64,000 nt of DNA, taken from the NCBI GenBank assembly GCA_937871505.1, contig CALMPF010000001.1, forward strand, positions 1 through 64,000, in the 5' to 3' direction. The notes beneath the pieces are model-generated. The model searched no databases, was not told the DNA's origin, and saw only the letters and a program-made list of their open reading frames with translations. This DNA comes from an uncultured Planctomycetia bacterium. Its GTDB lineage: Bacteria; Planctomycetota; Phycisphaerae; Phycisphaerales; SM1A02. Shown one piece after another: positions 8,856-16,498 of this stretch (its first letter is position 1; each line of letters starts with the position of its first letter). A program made the translations under genes and the position numbers.

Positions 8856-10969
8856 CCCTCGATCTCCAGGGTCGCCGCGCTTTGCAGGGCGCTCCGCGGA
8901 GGCGCGGCGCCGCGCTTGCGGGACTCCAGGCGGCGCTGCGCATCGTGGCCCTCGCGGCGATCGTCGGCAGCGCGATCGCGCTGCTTCAGCATCCGACGTT
9001 CCGCGTCCAGCTCGATGCCACGCGGACCCGCGCCTACGCCCTCGGCGCCGATACGCAGGGTCTGCTCCGCTCCCTCGACGGCGACTGGCAGGTCGTGGTC
9101 GTGCTCGCGGATGCGTCCGTCGCCCCGGCCGTCCGCCGACAGATCGACGAAGTGCTGCGCCGTTTCGAAGAGACCGCACCGCGCATGCGCTGCCGCAGGA
9201 TCGACCCGACCGATCCCGCCGCACTGGGCGCGTGGGAGGCGCTGGTGGCGACGATCCAGGCGTCGTCGGCCGGAGAGGGCGACAGCGGACTTGCCGCCTT
9301 CAGAGCGACGCTCGACGATGCGGCCGCGATCCACCGCCGCTTCATCGAGTTCGCCTCGGTCGCCGGAGCCGCGGTGGCGGCGATGCCGCGCACCGGAGAT
9401 CCCGGCATCGACCGAGAGCTGGGAGCGATCGCCGAGCGCTTCGCAGAGCTCGCCGTCGAAGGTCATCGGATCGACGATCAGGTCGCCTCCTTCCGCGCGA
9501 CCTCGGTGCAGCAGCCGCTGGCGGATGACGAAGCCGCGCGGAGCGTGCTGCTGGCGAGCCTCTCTCACTGGTCCGATCAGTGCCTCGCGGCGGCGACGAA
9601 CTTCGAGGCATGGTCGACCCGAGCCGCGCTCGCCGAGCCCTTCAGGAGAGCCTGCCGGGACCGGGCCGGGGCGCTCGAAGACCAGGCGCAGCGGCTCCGC
9701 AACGCCCAGGACCGCCTCGCGCGGCAGCCGGCGCTCGATCTCTCCCAGATCGGCCGTCATCTCGCAAGCGGCGAAGCCGCGGTCGTGATCGGCCCGCCGG
9801 GAGCGGCGGTCGTGCCCTCGTGGCAGCTTCTCGCAGGCAGCGCGGGGAACGCCCGACCGGACCGGCGCTTTCGCGGCGAGCAGGTGCTTGCCGCCGCGAT
9901 CCGTTCGCTGCTGCGGCCGCCGCCGACGGTGGTGCTGCTCCACGCCGAGGAAGGGTCGCCGCTCAAGGCCGCTCCGGATCGCAACGACCTCGCCGCCGCG
10001 GCGGAGTCGCTCCGCGCCGCCCGCTACGACCTGCGCGAGTGGCGACACGAGGACGCTGCGCCGCCCGTCCCCATCGGCGCCGCCGAGGCGATCTGGATCG
10101 TGGTGCCGCCGCTGACGCGCCGAGGCATCGACATCTCGCCCCGCGAGCGCGGGCTGCTCGATCGCACGCGCCGACTGATCGACGCCGGGCAGCCCGTGCT
10201 GATCACGCTCGGTCGGAGCCTCAGGCCGCTCTTCAGGCAGGAGGACCCCTGGGCGACGATCCTCGCGGAGCGCGGCATCCGCGCCGAGACCGGAAGCGTG
10301 GTCTTCGAACTCGACCGCATCGGGCCCGCGCGCGGCGTGGCCCGGGCGTGGCAGCGCATCGATCCGGGAGTCGGCGCCGCCACGACCGCCCGTCGCGGCG
10401 CCGCGGCGGCGGAGGAACACCCGCTCCACCGTGCGATCGCCGGGCTGCCGACGACCATCACGCATCCGACGCCGCTGCGGATCGACGAGACGCGGCCGGG
10501 TGTCCGCGTCACCGTGCTCGCGGTCGAGCCGGGACCGCTGCGCTGGCTGGAGCGCGACTGGCGGACGGAGAACCGCCCGCGCGCCACGCCGCCCGCAGGC
10601 GCCGCGCTCGAAGAGCCGGTTGCAGTCGCCGTCGCCATCGAGGATCCGGGAGAGCCGCGCCGGCGCCGACGGGCGATCGTCGTCGGATCCGGCGGGTGGA
10701 TGCTCTCTTCCGTCCTCGACGCGACCGAGCCGGTCGGCGGCGGACGGTCGATCGCCGCCAATCCCGGCAATCGCGAGCTGCTGCTCGGATCGGTGGCCTG
10801 GCTCGCGGGCGCCGACGAGTTCATCCTCCCGGGCGGCGGCGACATCGCCCGTCTCGCCGGGATCGACCGCAGCGCGCGCGTGCTCTGGAGCCTGCTCGCC
10901 ATCGGCGCCATCCCGCTCTCGCTGCTCCTGATGGGGGCCGCGGTGACGGTGGCGAGGAGGCGCGGCTGA
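8852..10969 (+). CDS. GldG-like auxiliary protein of the ABC transporter
   Basis: The GTG start at 8852 overlaps the permease stop (GTGA). The 705-residue product has an N-terminal membrane helix (residues about 23-45), a large extracytoplasmic domain beginning with YALGADTQGLLRSLDGDWQV, a typical GldG/ABC_transp_aux layout, a helical middle region, and a C-terminal anchor (LAIGAIPLSLLLMGAAVTVARRR). Family members are periplasmic partners of GldF-type permeases. The sequence reads IWIVVPPLTRRGIDISPRE in the region where GldG proteins carry their conserved core. It is followed by the DUF4340 gene with a TGATG overlap. Confidence 0.8.
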   Translation: MTLDLQGRRALQGAPRRRGAALAGLQAALRIVALAAIVGSAIALLQHPTFRVQLDATRTRAYALGADTQGLLRSLDGDWQVVVVLADASVAPAVRRQIDEVLRRFEETAPRMRCRRIDPTDPAALGAWEALVATIQASSAGEGDSGLAAFRATLDDAAAIHRRFIEFASVAGAAVAAMPRTGDPGIDRELGAIAERFAELAVEGHRIDDQVASFRATSVQQPLADDEAARSVLLASLSHWSDQCLAAATNFEAWSTRAALAEPFRRACRDRAGALEDQAQRLRNAQDRLARQPALDLSQIGRHLASGEAAVVIGPPGAAVVPSWQLLAGSAGNARPDRRFRGEQVLAAAIRSLLRPPPTVVLLHAEEGSPLKAAPDRNDLAAAAESLRAARYDLREWRHEDAAPPVPIGAAEAIWIVVPPLTRRGIDISPRERGLLDRTRRLIDAGQPVLITLGRSLRPLFRQEDPWATILAERGIRAETGSVVFELDRIGPARGVARAWQRIDPGVGAATTARRGAAAAEEHPLHRAIAGLPTTITHPTPLRIDETRPGVRVTVLAVEPGPLRWLERDWRTENRPRATPPAGAALEEPVAVAVAIEDPGEPRRRRRAIVVGSGGWMLSSVLDATEPVGGGRSIAANPGNRELLLGSVAWLAGADEFILPGGGDIARLAGIDRSARVLWSLLAIGAIPLSLLLMGAAVTVARRRG

Positions 10970-12390
10970 TGCGCTGGAGCACGACGGCCGCCCTGCTCGC
11001 GGCCGCGGCCATCGCGGTGGCGGTCTCCCTGCGCTACGGCACGGCGAGCGAGGGCGGCGAGGTCCTTCGTCCCCGCGCCGCGCTGCGCGCCGACGCGCTG
11101 CCGGTCGAGCGGATCGCGAAGATCGAGATCGTCCGGCCCGGGCGCCGCGCGGTCGTGCTCGAGCGCTCCGGACACGGTTGGATCGAGCGCATGCCGTCGG
11201 GTCTGCCGGTCGACCCCTTCATCGTCCGCGAGGTGATCGCTGCCGCGGCGGCGCTCGAGGTCAGCCGCGTCGTCCCGGCTGCGCAGCTCGACGGCGATCG
11301 CGCCGGACGGGCGCGCCTCGGCCTGGACGAGCCCGTCGCGGTGCGCTTCATCTGGGACGCCGGGAGCACCGAGGTGCGCCTCGGCCGCCTCGGAGTCGCC
11401 GGCCGGGCTTTTGCCGAGATCCTCGCCGCAGGGGAGCCCCGCGACGCGCTCGTCGTCGGGCGCGATCTGCACGATCTGGTCATCGGCGGCGACCCCGCGC
11501 AGTGGCGCGTGCGCTCGCTCTTCCCGGAGGCGGGCTCCGAGGCCATCGGCATCCGATTCGAGGCGGGCGACACGGTCCTCGAGCTGCGCCGCGACCGCGC
11601 GCGCTGGGAGCTCGCGGCGCCGATGGCGACCCGCGCCGACCGGATGGCGGCGGACGCGTGGCTGGCGACGATCGCCCGCGCCGAGGGCGATGCGTGGATC
11701 CGCGACCTCGAGCCGGGCGACGAAGCCGGACTCCGCAGCGCGGGCCTCAACCCGCCTGCGGGGAGGCTGACCGTCCGCTCGCGCAGCGGCACCGGGGAGC
11801 GCAGCCGGAGCCTCCTTGTCGGGGCGCCGCTGGCGGTCGGCGGGGCGGACCGATTCGCGATGCTCGACGGGCATCCAGCGCTGATGCAGCTCGGCGCCGC
11901 GACGCTTCAGGGCCTCTTCCCGTCGCCGCTGCTGCTCGTCGAGCCGACCGCTGCCGGAGCGGCGAAGGAGGACATCCGCGCCATCGCGATCATCGGGCCG
12001 CTCGGCGAGTTCGAGCTCGTCCGCGACCTCGACGGCTGGCGCTCCCCTCAGGCGCCGGACGCCGCCATCGACCGCGCGGCCGTGGCGACGCTGCTCCAGC
12101 GGCTCGTCGACGCGCGGGCGACCTCGATCTCCCTCGAGCCGCTCCCCGAGGAGTCGATCGTCGGGCGCATCCGGCTGGCGGGGTTCGACGCGGAGCCGCT
12201 CGCCGCGCTGGTCGTCGCCGCGACGCCGGATGGATCGCAGTGGGCGATCGACGGCGGCGACGGCGTCCTGAGGATCTTCCCGGCGAGCCTCGCGCCCTCC
12301 CTCGACCCGCGCGCGTACGGGATCGATGCCGAGAGCGTCTCGGCCGCGAGCGCGCCAGCGGTCGAGTCTGCGCCCTCGAACGGTCGATGA
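10969..12390 (+). CDS. DUF4340 domain-containing membrane-anchored protein
   Basis: This 473-residue protein has an N-terminal signal anchor (TTAALLAAAAIAVAVSL) and a repetitive beta-rich exoplasmic region typical of DUF4340: VERIAKIEIVRPGRRAVVLE near residue 45, then GLDEPVAVRFIW and related strands repeated twice along the chain. DUF4340 genes commonly close GldA-F-G operons. The start overlaps the previous stop (TGATG). It probably works with the GldG-like protein outside the membrane, but no biochemical role is established. Confidence 0.8.
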   Translation: MRWSTTAALLAAAAIAVAVSLRYGTASEGGEVLRPRAALRADALPVERIAKIEIVRPGRRAVVLERSGHGWIERMPSGLPVDPFIVREVIAAAAALEVSRVVPAAQLDGDRAGRARLGLDEPVAVRFIWDAGSTEVRLGRLGVAGRAFAEILAAGEPRDALVVGRDLHDLVIGGDPAQWRVRSLFPEAGSEAIGIRFEAGDTVLELRRDRARWELAAPMATRADRMAADAWLATIARAEGDAWIRDLEPGDEAGLRSAGLNPPAGRLTVRSRSGTGERSRSLLVGAPLAVGGADRFAMLDGHPALMQLGAATLQGLFPSPLLLVEPTAAGAAKEDIRAIAIIGPLGEFELVRDLDGWRSPQAPDAAIDRAAVATLLQRLVDARATSISLEPLPEESIVGRIRLAGFDAEPLAALVVAATPDGSQWAIDGGDGVLRIFPASLAPSLDPRAYGIDAESVSAASAPAVESAPSNGR

Positions 12391-12417
12391 GAGGTTCCCG
12401 CCGACGCGCGGGACCTC
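12391..12417 (+). terminator. Hairpin terminator after the ABC/Gld operon
   Basis: A 10-bp stem with one bulged T (GAGGTTCCCGC at 12391-12401 against GCGGGACCTC at 12408-12417, 6-nt loop) starts directly after the DUF4340 stop codon. No T-run follows, as is common in high-GC genomes. Confidence 0.6.
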
Positions 12418-12480
12418 CCTCGGCGCGACCGTCAGCAGGCGGCAGCTCCCGTTGCCGCCGATACTCTCAGTCCCATCGCG

Positions 12481-13371
12481 ATGAACGACCGAACCCAGCA
12501 GCACGAAGGCGGCCCATCGACCGAGCGCGGCGCTCCCCCTCCGGCGATCCCGGAGAGCGTCGGAGCGATCGCACCCGCGGGCGACCAGCCGCACCTCAAC
12601 GGCACGGGAGAGGTCTCCCGCGGCCTCGATGCCGATCGCCGCTTTCTCGAAGGCCCGCGCGGACGACTCGAGGAGCTGGGGCGGATCGTCCGCATCTCGA
12701 TGGAGTTTCTCCGCGGCCTGCGCTCGCTGCACTTCGTCGGCCCCTGCGTGACGGTCTTCGGCAGCGCCCGCTTCCCGGAGACGCACCCCTACTACATGCT
12801 CGCCCGCGAGGTCGGGCGCGGTCTCGCGCGCGCCGGCTTCACGATCATGACCGGAGGCGGTCCGGGGATCATGGAGGCCGCCAACCGCGGCGCGAAGGAT
12901 GTCGGCGGCGCTTCCATCGGCTGCAACATCGAGCTCCCGATGGAGCAGACCCCGAATCCCTACCTCGATCGGTTCGTCGACTTCCGGTACTTCTTCGTGC
13001 GCAAGGTGATGCTCGTGAAGTACTCGGTCGCCTTCGTGACGATGCCCGGGGGCTTCGGGACTCTTGATGAGATCTTCGAGACGCTCACGCTCATGCAGAC
13101 CGGAAAGATCCAGTCCTTTCCGATCGTGGTGATGGGCCGCGCCTACTGGGAGCCGATGACGGAGTTCTTCACCCGCCGTCTCGTCGAGGAGCGCACGATC
13201 GACTCCAACGACCTGCGGCTGCTCCACGTGACCGACGATCCGGAGGAGGCCGTCGACTACATCCGCCGCGCGGTGACCCGCGGTTTCGGGCCGGACTGGG
13301 CGCAGCGCCGCCTGCGGCCGATCCGCCTGCTCGGCGAGCAGGGCGTCGGCGAGCGCGCCGAGGTCGGCTGA
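12481..13371 (+). CDS. LOG-family protein (TIGR00730), nucleotide 5'-monophosphate phosphoribohydrolase-like
   Basis: The 296-residue protein has a Rossmann-like core with the two LOG hallmarks: GGGPGIMEAANRGA (binding loop with the catalytic Glu region) and PGGFGTLDE (nucleotide-binding and catalytic Glu). The core spans residues about 80-260, preceded by a poorly conserved, probably disordered 70-residue N-terminus. Family members cleave nucleotide monophosphates or cytokinin riboside monophosphates to base plus ribose 5-phosphate and are often wrongly named lysine decarboxylases. It is a monocistronic gene, convergent with ribD. Confidence 0.88.
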   Translation: MNDRTQQHEGGPSTERGAPPPAIPESVGAIAPAGDQPHLNGTGEVSRGLDADRRFLEGPRGRLEELGRIVRISMEFLRGLRSLHFVGPCVTVFGSARFPETHPYYMLAREVGRGLARAGFTIMTGGGPGIMEAANRGAKDVGGASIGCNIELPMEQTPNPYLDRFVDFRYFFVRKVMLVKYSVAFVTMPGGFGTLDEIFETLTLMQTGKIQSFPIVVMGRAYWEPMTEFFTRRLVEERTIDSNDLRLLHVTDDPEEAVDYIRRAVTRGFGPDWAQRRLRPIRLLGEQGVGERAEVG

Positions 13372-13445
13372 GGCGAGCTTCGAGCACGCGCGGCCGTCCG
13401 CCCCGAGCCATCCCCGCGCGCGAGCGCTCCCGGCGCGGCGACCGT

Positions 13446-13474
13446 CGGCCCGGCGGCCGGTGGCGACCGGGCCG
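13446..13474. terminator. Bidirectional hairpin between convergent genes
   Basis: An 8-bp perfect stem (CGGCCCGG at 13446-13453, CCGGGCCG at 13467-13474, 13-nt loop) lies between the ends of the LOG gene and ribD, a natural place for a shared terminator. Confidence 0.5.
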
Positions 13475-13487
13475 CAGGCGGCCGCGC

Positions 13488-14660
13488 TCAGAGCGCTCGC
13501 CGCCAGAGCGACATCGCGTCGCCGCCGCGTCGGCGGAGGTCCACGAGCCTGAAGCGCGGCGCCGTGGCGAGGCCGGTCGCCCCTGCAAAGTCGGGCGCGG
13601 CGCTCCCGCCGCCGACGGGCCCCGGCGCCAGGTCATCTCCGAACATCCTCCCCGCCGTGAAGATCCACGCCTCGCAGAGGAGGCCCTCGCGCAGCAGCGC
13701 GCCGAGGAGCTTCGGCCCGGCCTCGACGAGGAGCGTGCTCACGCCGTCGGTCGCGGCGAGCCCGCGCAGCACGGTCGCCAGCGCGGTCGGCGACCGGTCG
13801 ATCGTCCGGAGCTCGACTCCGGAGCCGCGGAGCGCCGCCGCGCTCTCCGAGCCGATGCGGTCGGCCTCGGCGAAGACGATCAGCGGGACATCGCGCGCCG
13901 AGGCGACGAGCCGCGAGCGCAGCGGAAGGCGCAGCCGTCGATCGAGCACGACCCGGAGGGCGACGCGACGCCGGCGCACGCCGCGCGCCGTCAGGAGCGG
14001 ATCGTCGGCGAGGACGGTCCCGATGCCGGTGAGGATCGCATCGACGCGGCCGCGCTCGCGGTGGACCATCGCGCGGCTTCGCTCTCCGGAAATCCAGCGC
14101 GACTCGCCCGAGCTGGTCGCGATCCGGCCATCGACGCTCTGCGCCCACTTGGCGATCACCCAGGGAAGGCCGCGCTCGACGCGATGCGCGAAGGACTCTC
14201 CCACCGCAAGCGCCGCCGGCTCGGGGAGGAGATCCACCCGCACGCCCGCCGCCTCCAGCACGCGCCGGGCATCGCGCCCCTTCGGATGAGCGTCCTCGCG
14301 GGCGAAGACCACGCGGGCGACGCCGGCCTCGATGATCGCGTCGGTGCAGGGCGGCGTGCGCCCGGTGCCGCAGCACGGGGCGAGCGTGACGTAGAGCGTC
14401 GCGCCGCGCAGGTCGCATCCGCGGCGGAGCGCATCGGCGATCGCCACGCGTTCCGCGTGGGCTCCTCCGCAGCGCGCGTGGTGGCCCTCTCCGAGAACGC
14501 AGCCGGCGCCGCGCCCGTCGCGGTCCTCTCCGCCGACGGGGCGGACGAGCACGGCTCCCACCATCGGATTCGGCTCCGCTCCGCCGTGCCCGCGAAGGGC
14601 GAGGCGCGCGGCGCGCCGGAGCCAGGCGCGATCGGCCGCCGTCCCGCGATCGGGCGTCAC
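13488..14660 (-). CDS. ribD: Bifunctional riboflavin biosynthesis deaminase/reductase
   Basis: RibD performs two steps of riboflavin synthesis: deamination of the GTP-derived diaminopyrimidine and reduction of its ribosyl side chain. The 390-residue protein has the N-terminal zinc deaminase (PNPMVGAVLV, HAERVA and PCCGTGRTPPC, residues about 10-145) and the C-terminal NADPH-dependent reductase (WVIAKWAQSVDGRIAT, SGESRWISG, GIGTVLADDPLLTAR, LLVEAGPKLLGALL). The middle residue of the zinc motif PCxxxGRTPPC is Gly-Thr here rather than the common Ser-His. The start overlaps the phosphatase stop by 4 bp. Other rib genes are not in this window. Confidence 0.95.
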   Translation of the reverse strand: MTPDRGTAADRAWLRRAARLALRGHGGAEPNPMVGAVLVRPVGGEDRDGRGAGCVLGEGHHARCGGAHAERVAIADALRRGCDLRGATLYVTLAPCCGTGRTPPCTDAIIEAGVARVVFAREDAHPKGRDARRVLEAAGVRVDLLPEPAALAVGESFAHRVERGLPWVIAKWAQSVDGRIATSSGESRWISGERSRAMVHRERGRVDAILTGIGTVLADDPLLTARGVRRRRVALRVVLDRRLRLPLRSRLVASARDVPLIVFAEADRIGSESAAALRGSGVELRTIDRSPTALATVLRGLAATDGVSTLLVEAGPKLLGALLREGLLCEAWIFTAGRMFGDDLAPGPVGGGSAAPDFAGATGLATAPRFRLVDLRRRGGDAMSLWRRAL

Positions 14661-16153
14661 GCGGGCCCCGCCTCGTCGGCGTGCTCGACCGGGCGGGCGC
14701 CCGCACCGGCGCCCACCGGCGGCGCCGCTCGAAGCCCGGCGGCGGAGCCAGCCGCGCTCCGATGAGGGGTCGCGCTGGGCCGGCGCAGCGCGACGAGCGA
14801 CACCGACGCGATCAGCACGTCGTCATCCGCCACGCCGGCGCGGAACCGTCCCACGAGGCTCGCGATGAACTGCGGCCAGTTCCCCGGCGTCGAGGAGCGG
14901 CGCAGGATCTCCGCCACGCGCGGCACGCCGAGCTGCTCGCCGCGCCGGTTGGTCGCCTCGATCAACCCGTCGGAATAGGCGATCACCGTGTCGCCCTCGG
15001 CGATCGCCACGGTGTCGCCGGGGCAGAAGTACTGATCGTCGCCGACCGCTCCGAGGATGAGCCCGCGGGGATCGATCGTCTCGACGGATCCGGCCTTCCG
15101 CCGGAGCAGCAGCGGCGGATGCCCGGCGCTGGCGCTGCGCAGCTCGCCGCTCCACGGATCGATGTCGAAGGCGACCGCGGTGGCGAAGATGCCGTGCCGC
15201 GAGAGCGTGAGGCTGACGTAGCGGTTGAGAAGGAAGAGCAGCGCGGCCGGCTCGATCTCCCGGTGCTCGGCGCGAATGCGCTCGATCTCGCCGTAGAGCC
15301 GGTTGACCGTGAGCGCCGCGGCGATGCCGTGCCCGGTCACGTCGACGAGCACCACCGAGACGACGCCGGTCGGGCCGACGTGGACATTGATGAAGTCGCC
15401 GCCCACGTCGCGAGCGGGGACGTAGTCGTACTCGAAGCGGACATGTCCGTCGTCGAGCCGCTGGGGGAAGATCGATTCGTGGAGCGTCCGCGCCTGGAGC
15501 AGGTCGCGCCGGAGGCGCCGGAACTGGCTGCCCAGCATCTGCGTGGCGAAGCGCTGCCCATGGAAGTGAAGGCGAATCGACGCGATGGCGAGCCCGGGCA
15601 TGAGCGCCATCGGAGAGAGGAGGATCGCGACCGTGGTGCGGACGAGCTGTCCCCCCGCGCTGCCGACCGCGAGCGTGATGATCCAGACGATCAGCAGCGG
15701 CACCATCGGGCGCAGCGACTCGCGCGGATGCCACGGGAGGATGCAGCAGGCGAGGAAGTGCCAGAGCAGGATCCGGAAGAGCACCCAGACCGAGTCCGCG
15801 CCGGTCCAGATGCGGACGACCTGCGCCTCGAGCAGGACGAGCCCCCCCACGAGGAGGATCAGCCACGTGGTCGCCCGGAGGAGCTCGCGGCGGGACTCGA
15901 GGCGCTTGATCTCGTGGAGGAGGAACGCGCTCACGACCGCCAGCCCGAGCAGGCCGCTCGCGAGGCCGCACCAGTGCGCGCGGGCGTCGATCTCCGGCCG
16001 GCCCTGCGCAAGGATGATCCAGAAGATCGCCCACCCGGCGTGGATCAGCTCGACCGCCGCGAAGGCGACGCAGAGGTAGCCGAAGCGCCGCTGGAGCCAG
16101 GCATCCAGCTCGGCCTCGTACTCGCGCCTGAAGAGTCCGGTGGCGGACGCCAT
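14657..16153 (-). CDS. Membrane-bound SpoIIE/RsbU-type PP2C serine phosphatase
   Basis: The 498-residue protein has about six membrane helices in the first 200 residues (for example FAAVELIHAGWAIFWIIL and TWLILLVGGLVLLEAQVV). A linker helix (LHESIFPQRLDDG) and a SpoIIE-type phosphatase domain (about 225-450) follow, with metal-binding DVGGDF, VDVTGHGIAAAL, YSDGLIEATN and DDDVLIASV. Such enzymes dephosphorylate anti-anti-sigma proteins in partner-switching control of sigma factors. No sigma, anti-sigma or STAS gene is nearby, so partners must be elsewhere. It ends in an Ala/Pro/Gly-rich tail that overlaps ribD by 4 bp, indicating one transcript. Confidence 0.85.
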   Translation of the reverse strand: MASATGLFRREYEAELDAWLQRRFGYLCVAFAAVELIHAGWAIFWIILAQGRPEIDARAHWCGLASGLLGLAVVSAFLLHEIKRLESRRELLRATTWLILLVGGLVLLEAQVVRIWTGADSVWVLFRILLWHFLACCILPWHPRESLRPMVPLLIVWIITLAVGSAGGQLVRTTVAILLSPMALMPGLAIASIRLHFHGQRFATQMLGSQFRRLRRDLLQARTLHESIFPQRLDDGHVRFEYDYVPARDVGGDFINVHVGPTGVVSVVLVDVTGHGIAAALTVNRLYGEIERIRAEHREIEPAALLFLLNRYVSLTLSRHGIFATAVAFDIDPWSGELRSASAGHPPLLLRRKAGSVETIDPRGLILGAVGDDQYFCPGDTVAIAEGDTVIAYSDGLIEATNRRGEQLGVPRVAEILRRSSTPGNWPQFIASLVGRFRAGVADDDVLIASVSLVALRRPSATPHRSAAGSAAGLRAAPPVGAGAGARPVEHADEAGPA

Positions 16154-16410
16154 GCAGCCGCGATTGTACGGATTCGCCTGCGATCTCCGAAGGGGCGGCC
16201 GACGCGGGACTCGATGGGAAGGCCATGCGACCGGGAGCGTCTCCTCGATGGCGACCGCGGCGACGCGACGGCATCGCGGAGCGGGGCGCGCGACGCGGCA
16301 GCTGGATCGACGTCCTCCGGGCGCGCTCCCGCACGCCTCGACCTCCTGCCGTCGGCGCGGAAGGCCGCGACCGGCGCGCCGCAGGCCCGCGACGACGCCC
16401 TCGGACAGGA
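16154..16410. other. Gene-free spacer upstream of the phosphatase gene
   Basis: Together with the terminator at 16411-16447 this 345-bp stretch separates the fusA end from the phosphatase start. No coding frame or further structure could be supported. Confidence 0.35.
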
Positions 16411-16447
16411 CAGCCGCCTCCGCGGCACAGGGCGGCGGAGGCGGCTG
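16411..16447 (-). terminator. Strong GC hairpin terminator of fusA
   Basis: A perfect 13-bp inverted repeat (CAGCCGCCTCCGC at 16411-16423 and its complement at 16435-16447, 11-nt loop) lies 51 bp beyond the fusA stop codon. There is no long U-tract, only TCCTGTCC. Confidence 0.7.
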
Positions 16448-16498
16448 TGCCTCGAGGGGAGCGGCTGCCGCCGCCGAGCTGTCGGCGCGGCGCCGGCG

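Noticed and set aside
10024..13227. Minus-strand open frame of over 1000 codons across the GldG-like and LOG genes
   Set aside because: Shadow of real plus-strand genes, with no recognisable motif and Arg-rich composition.
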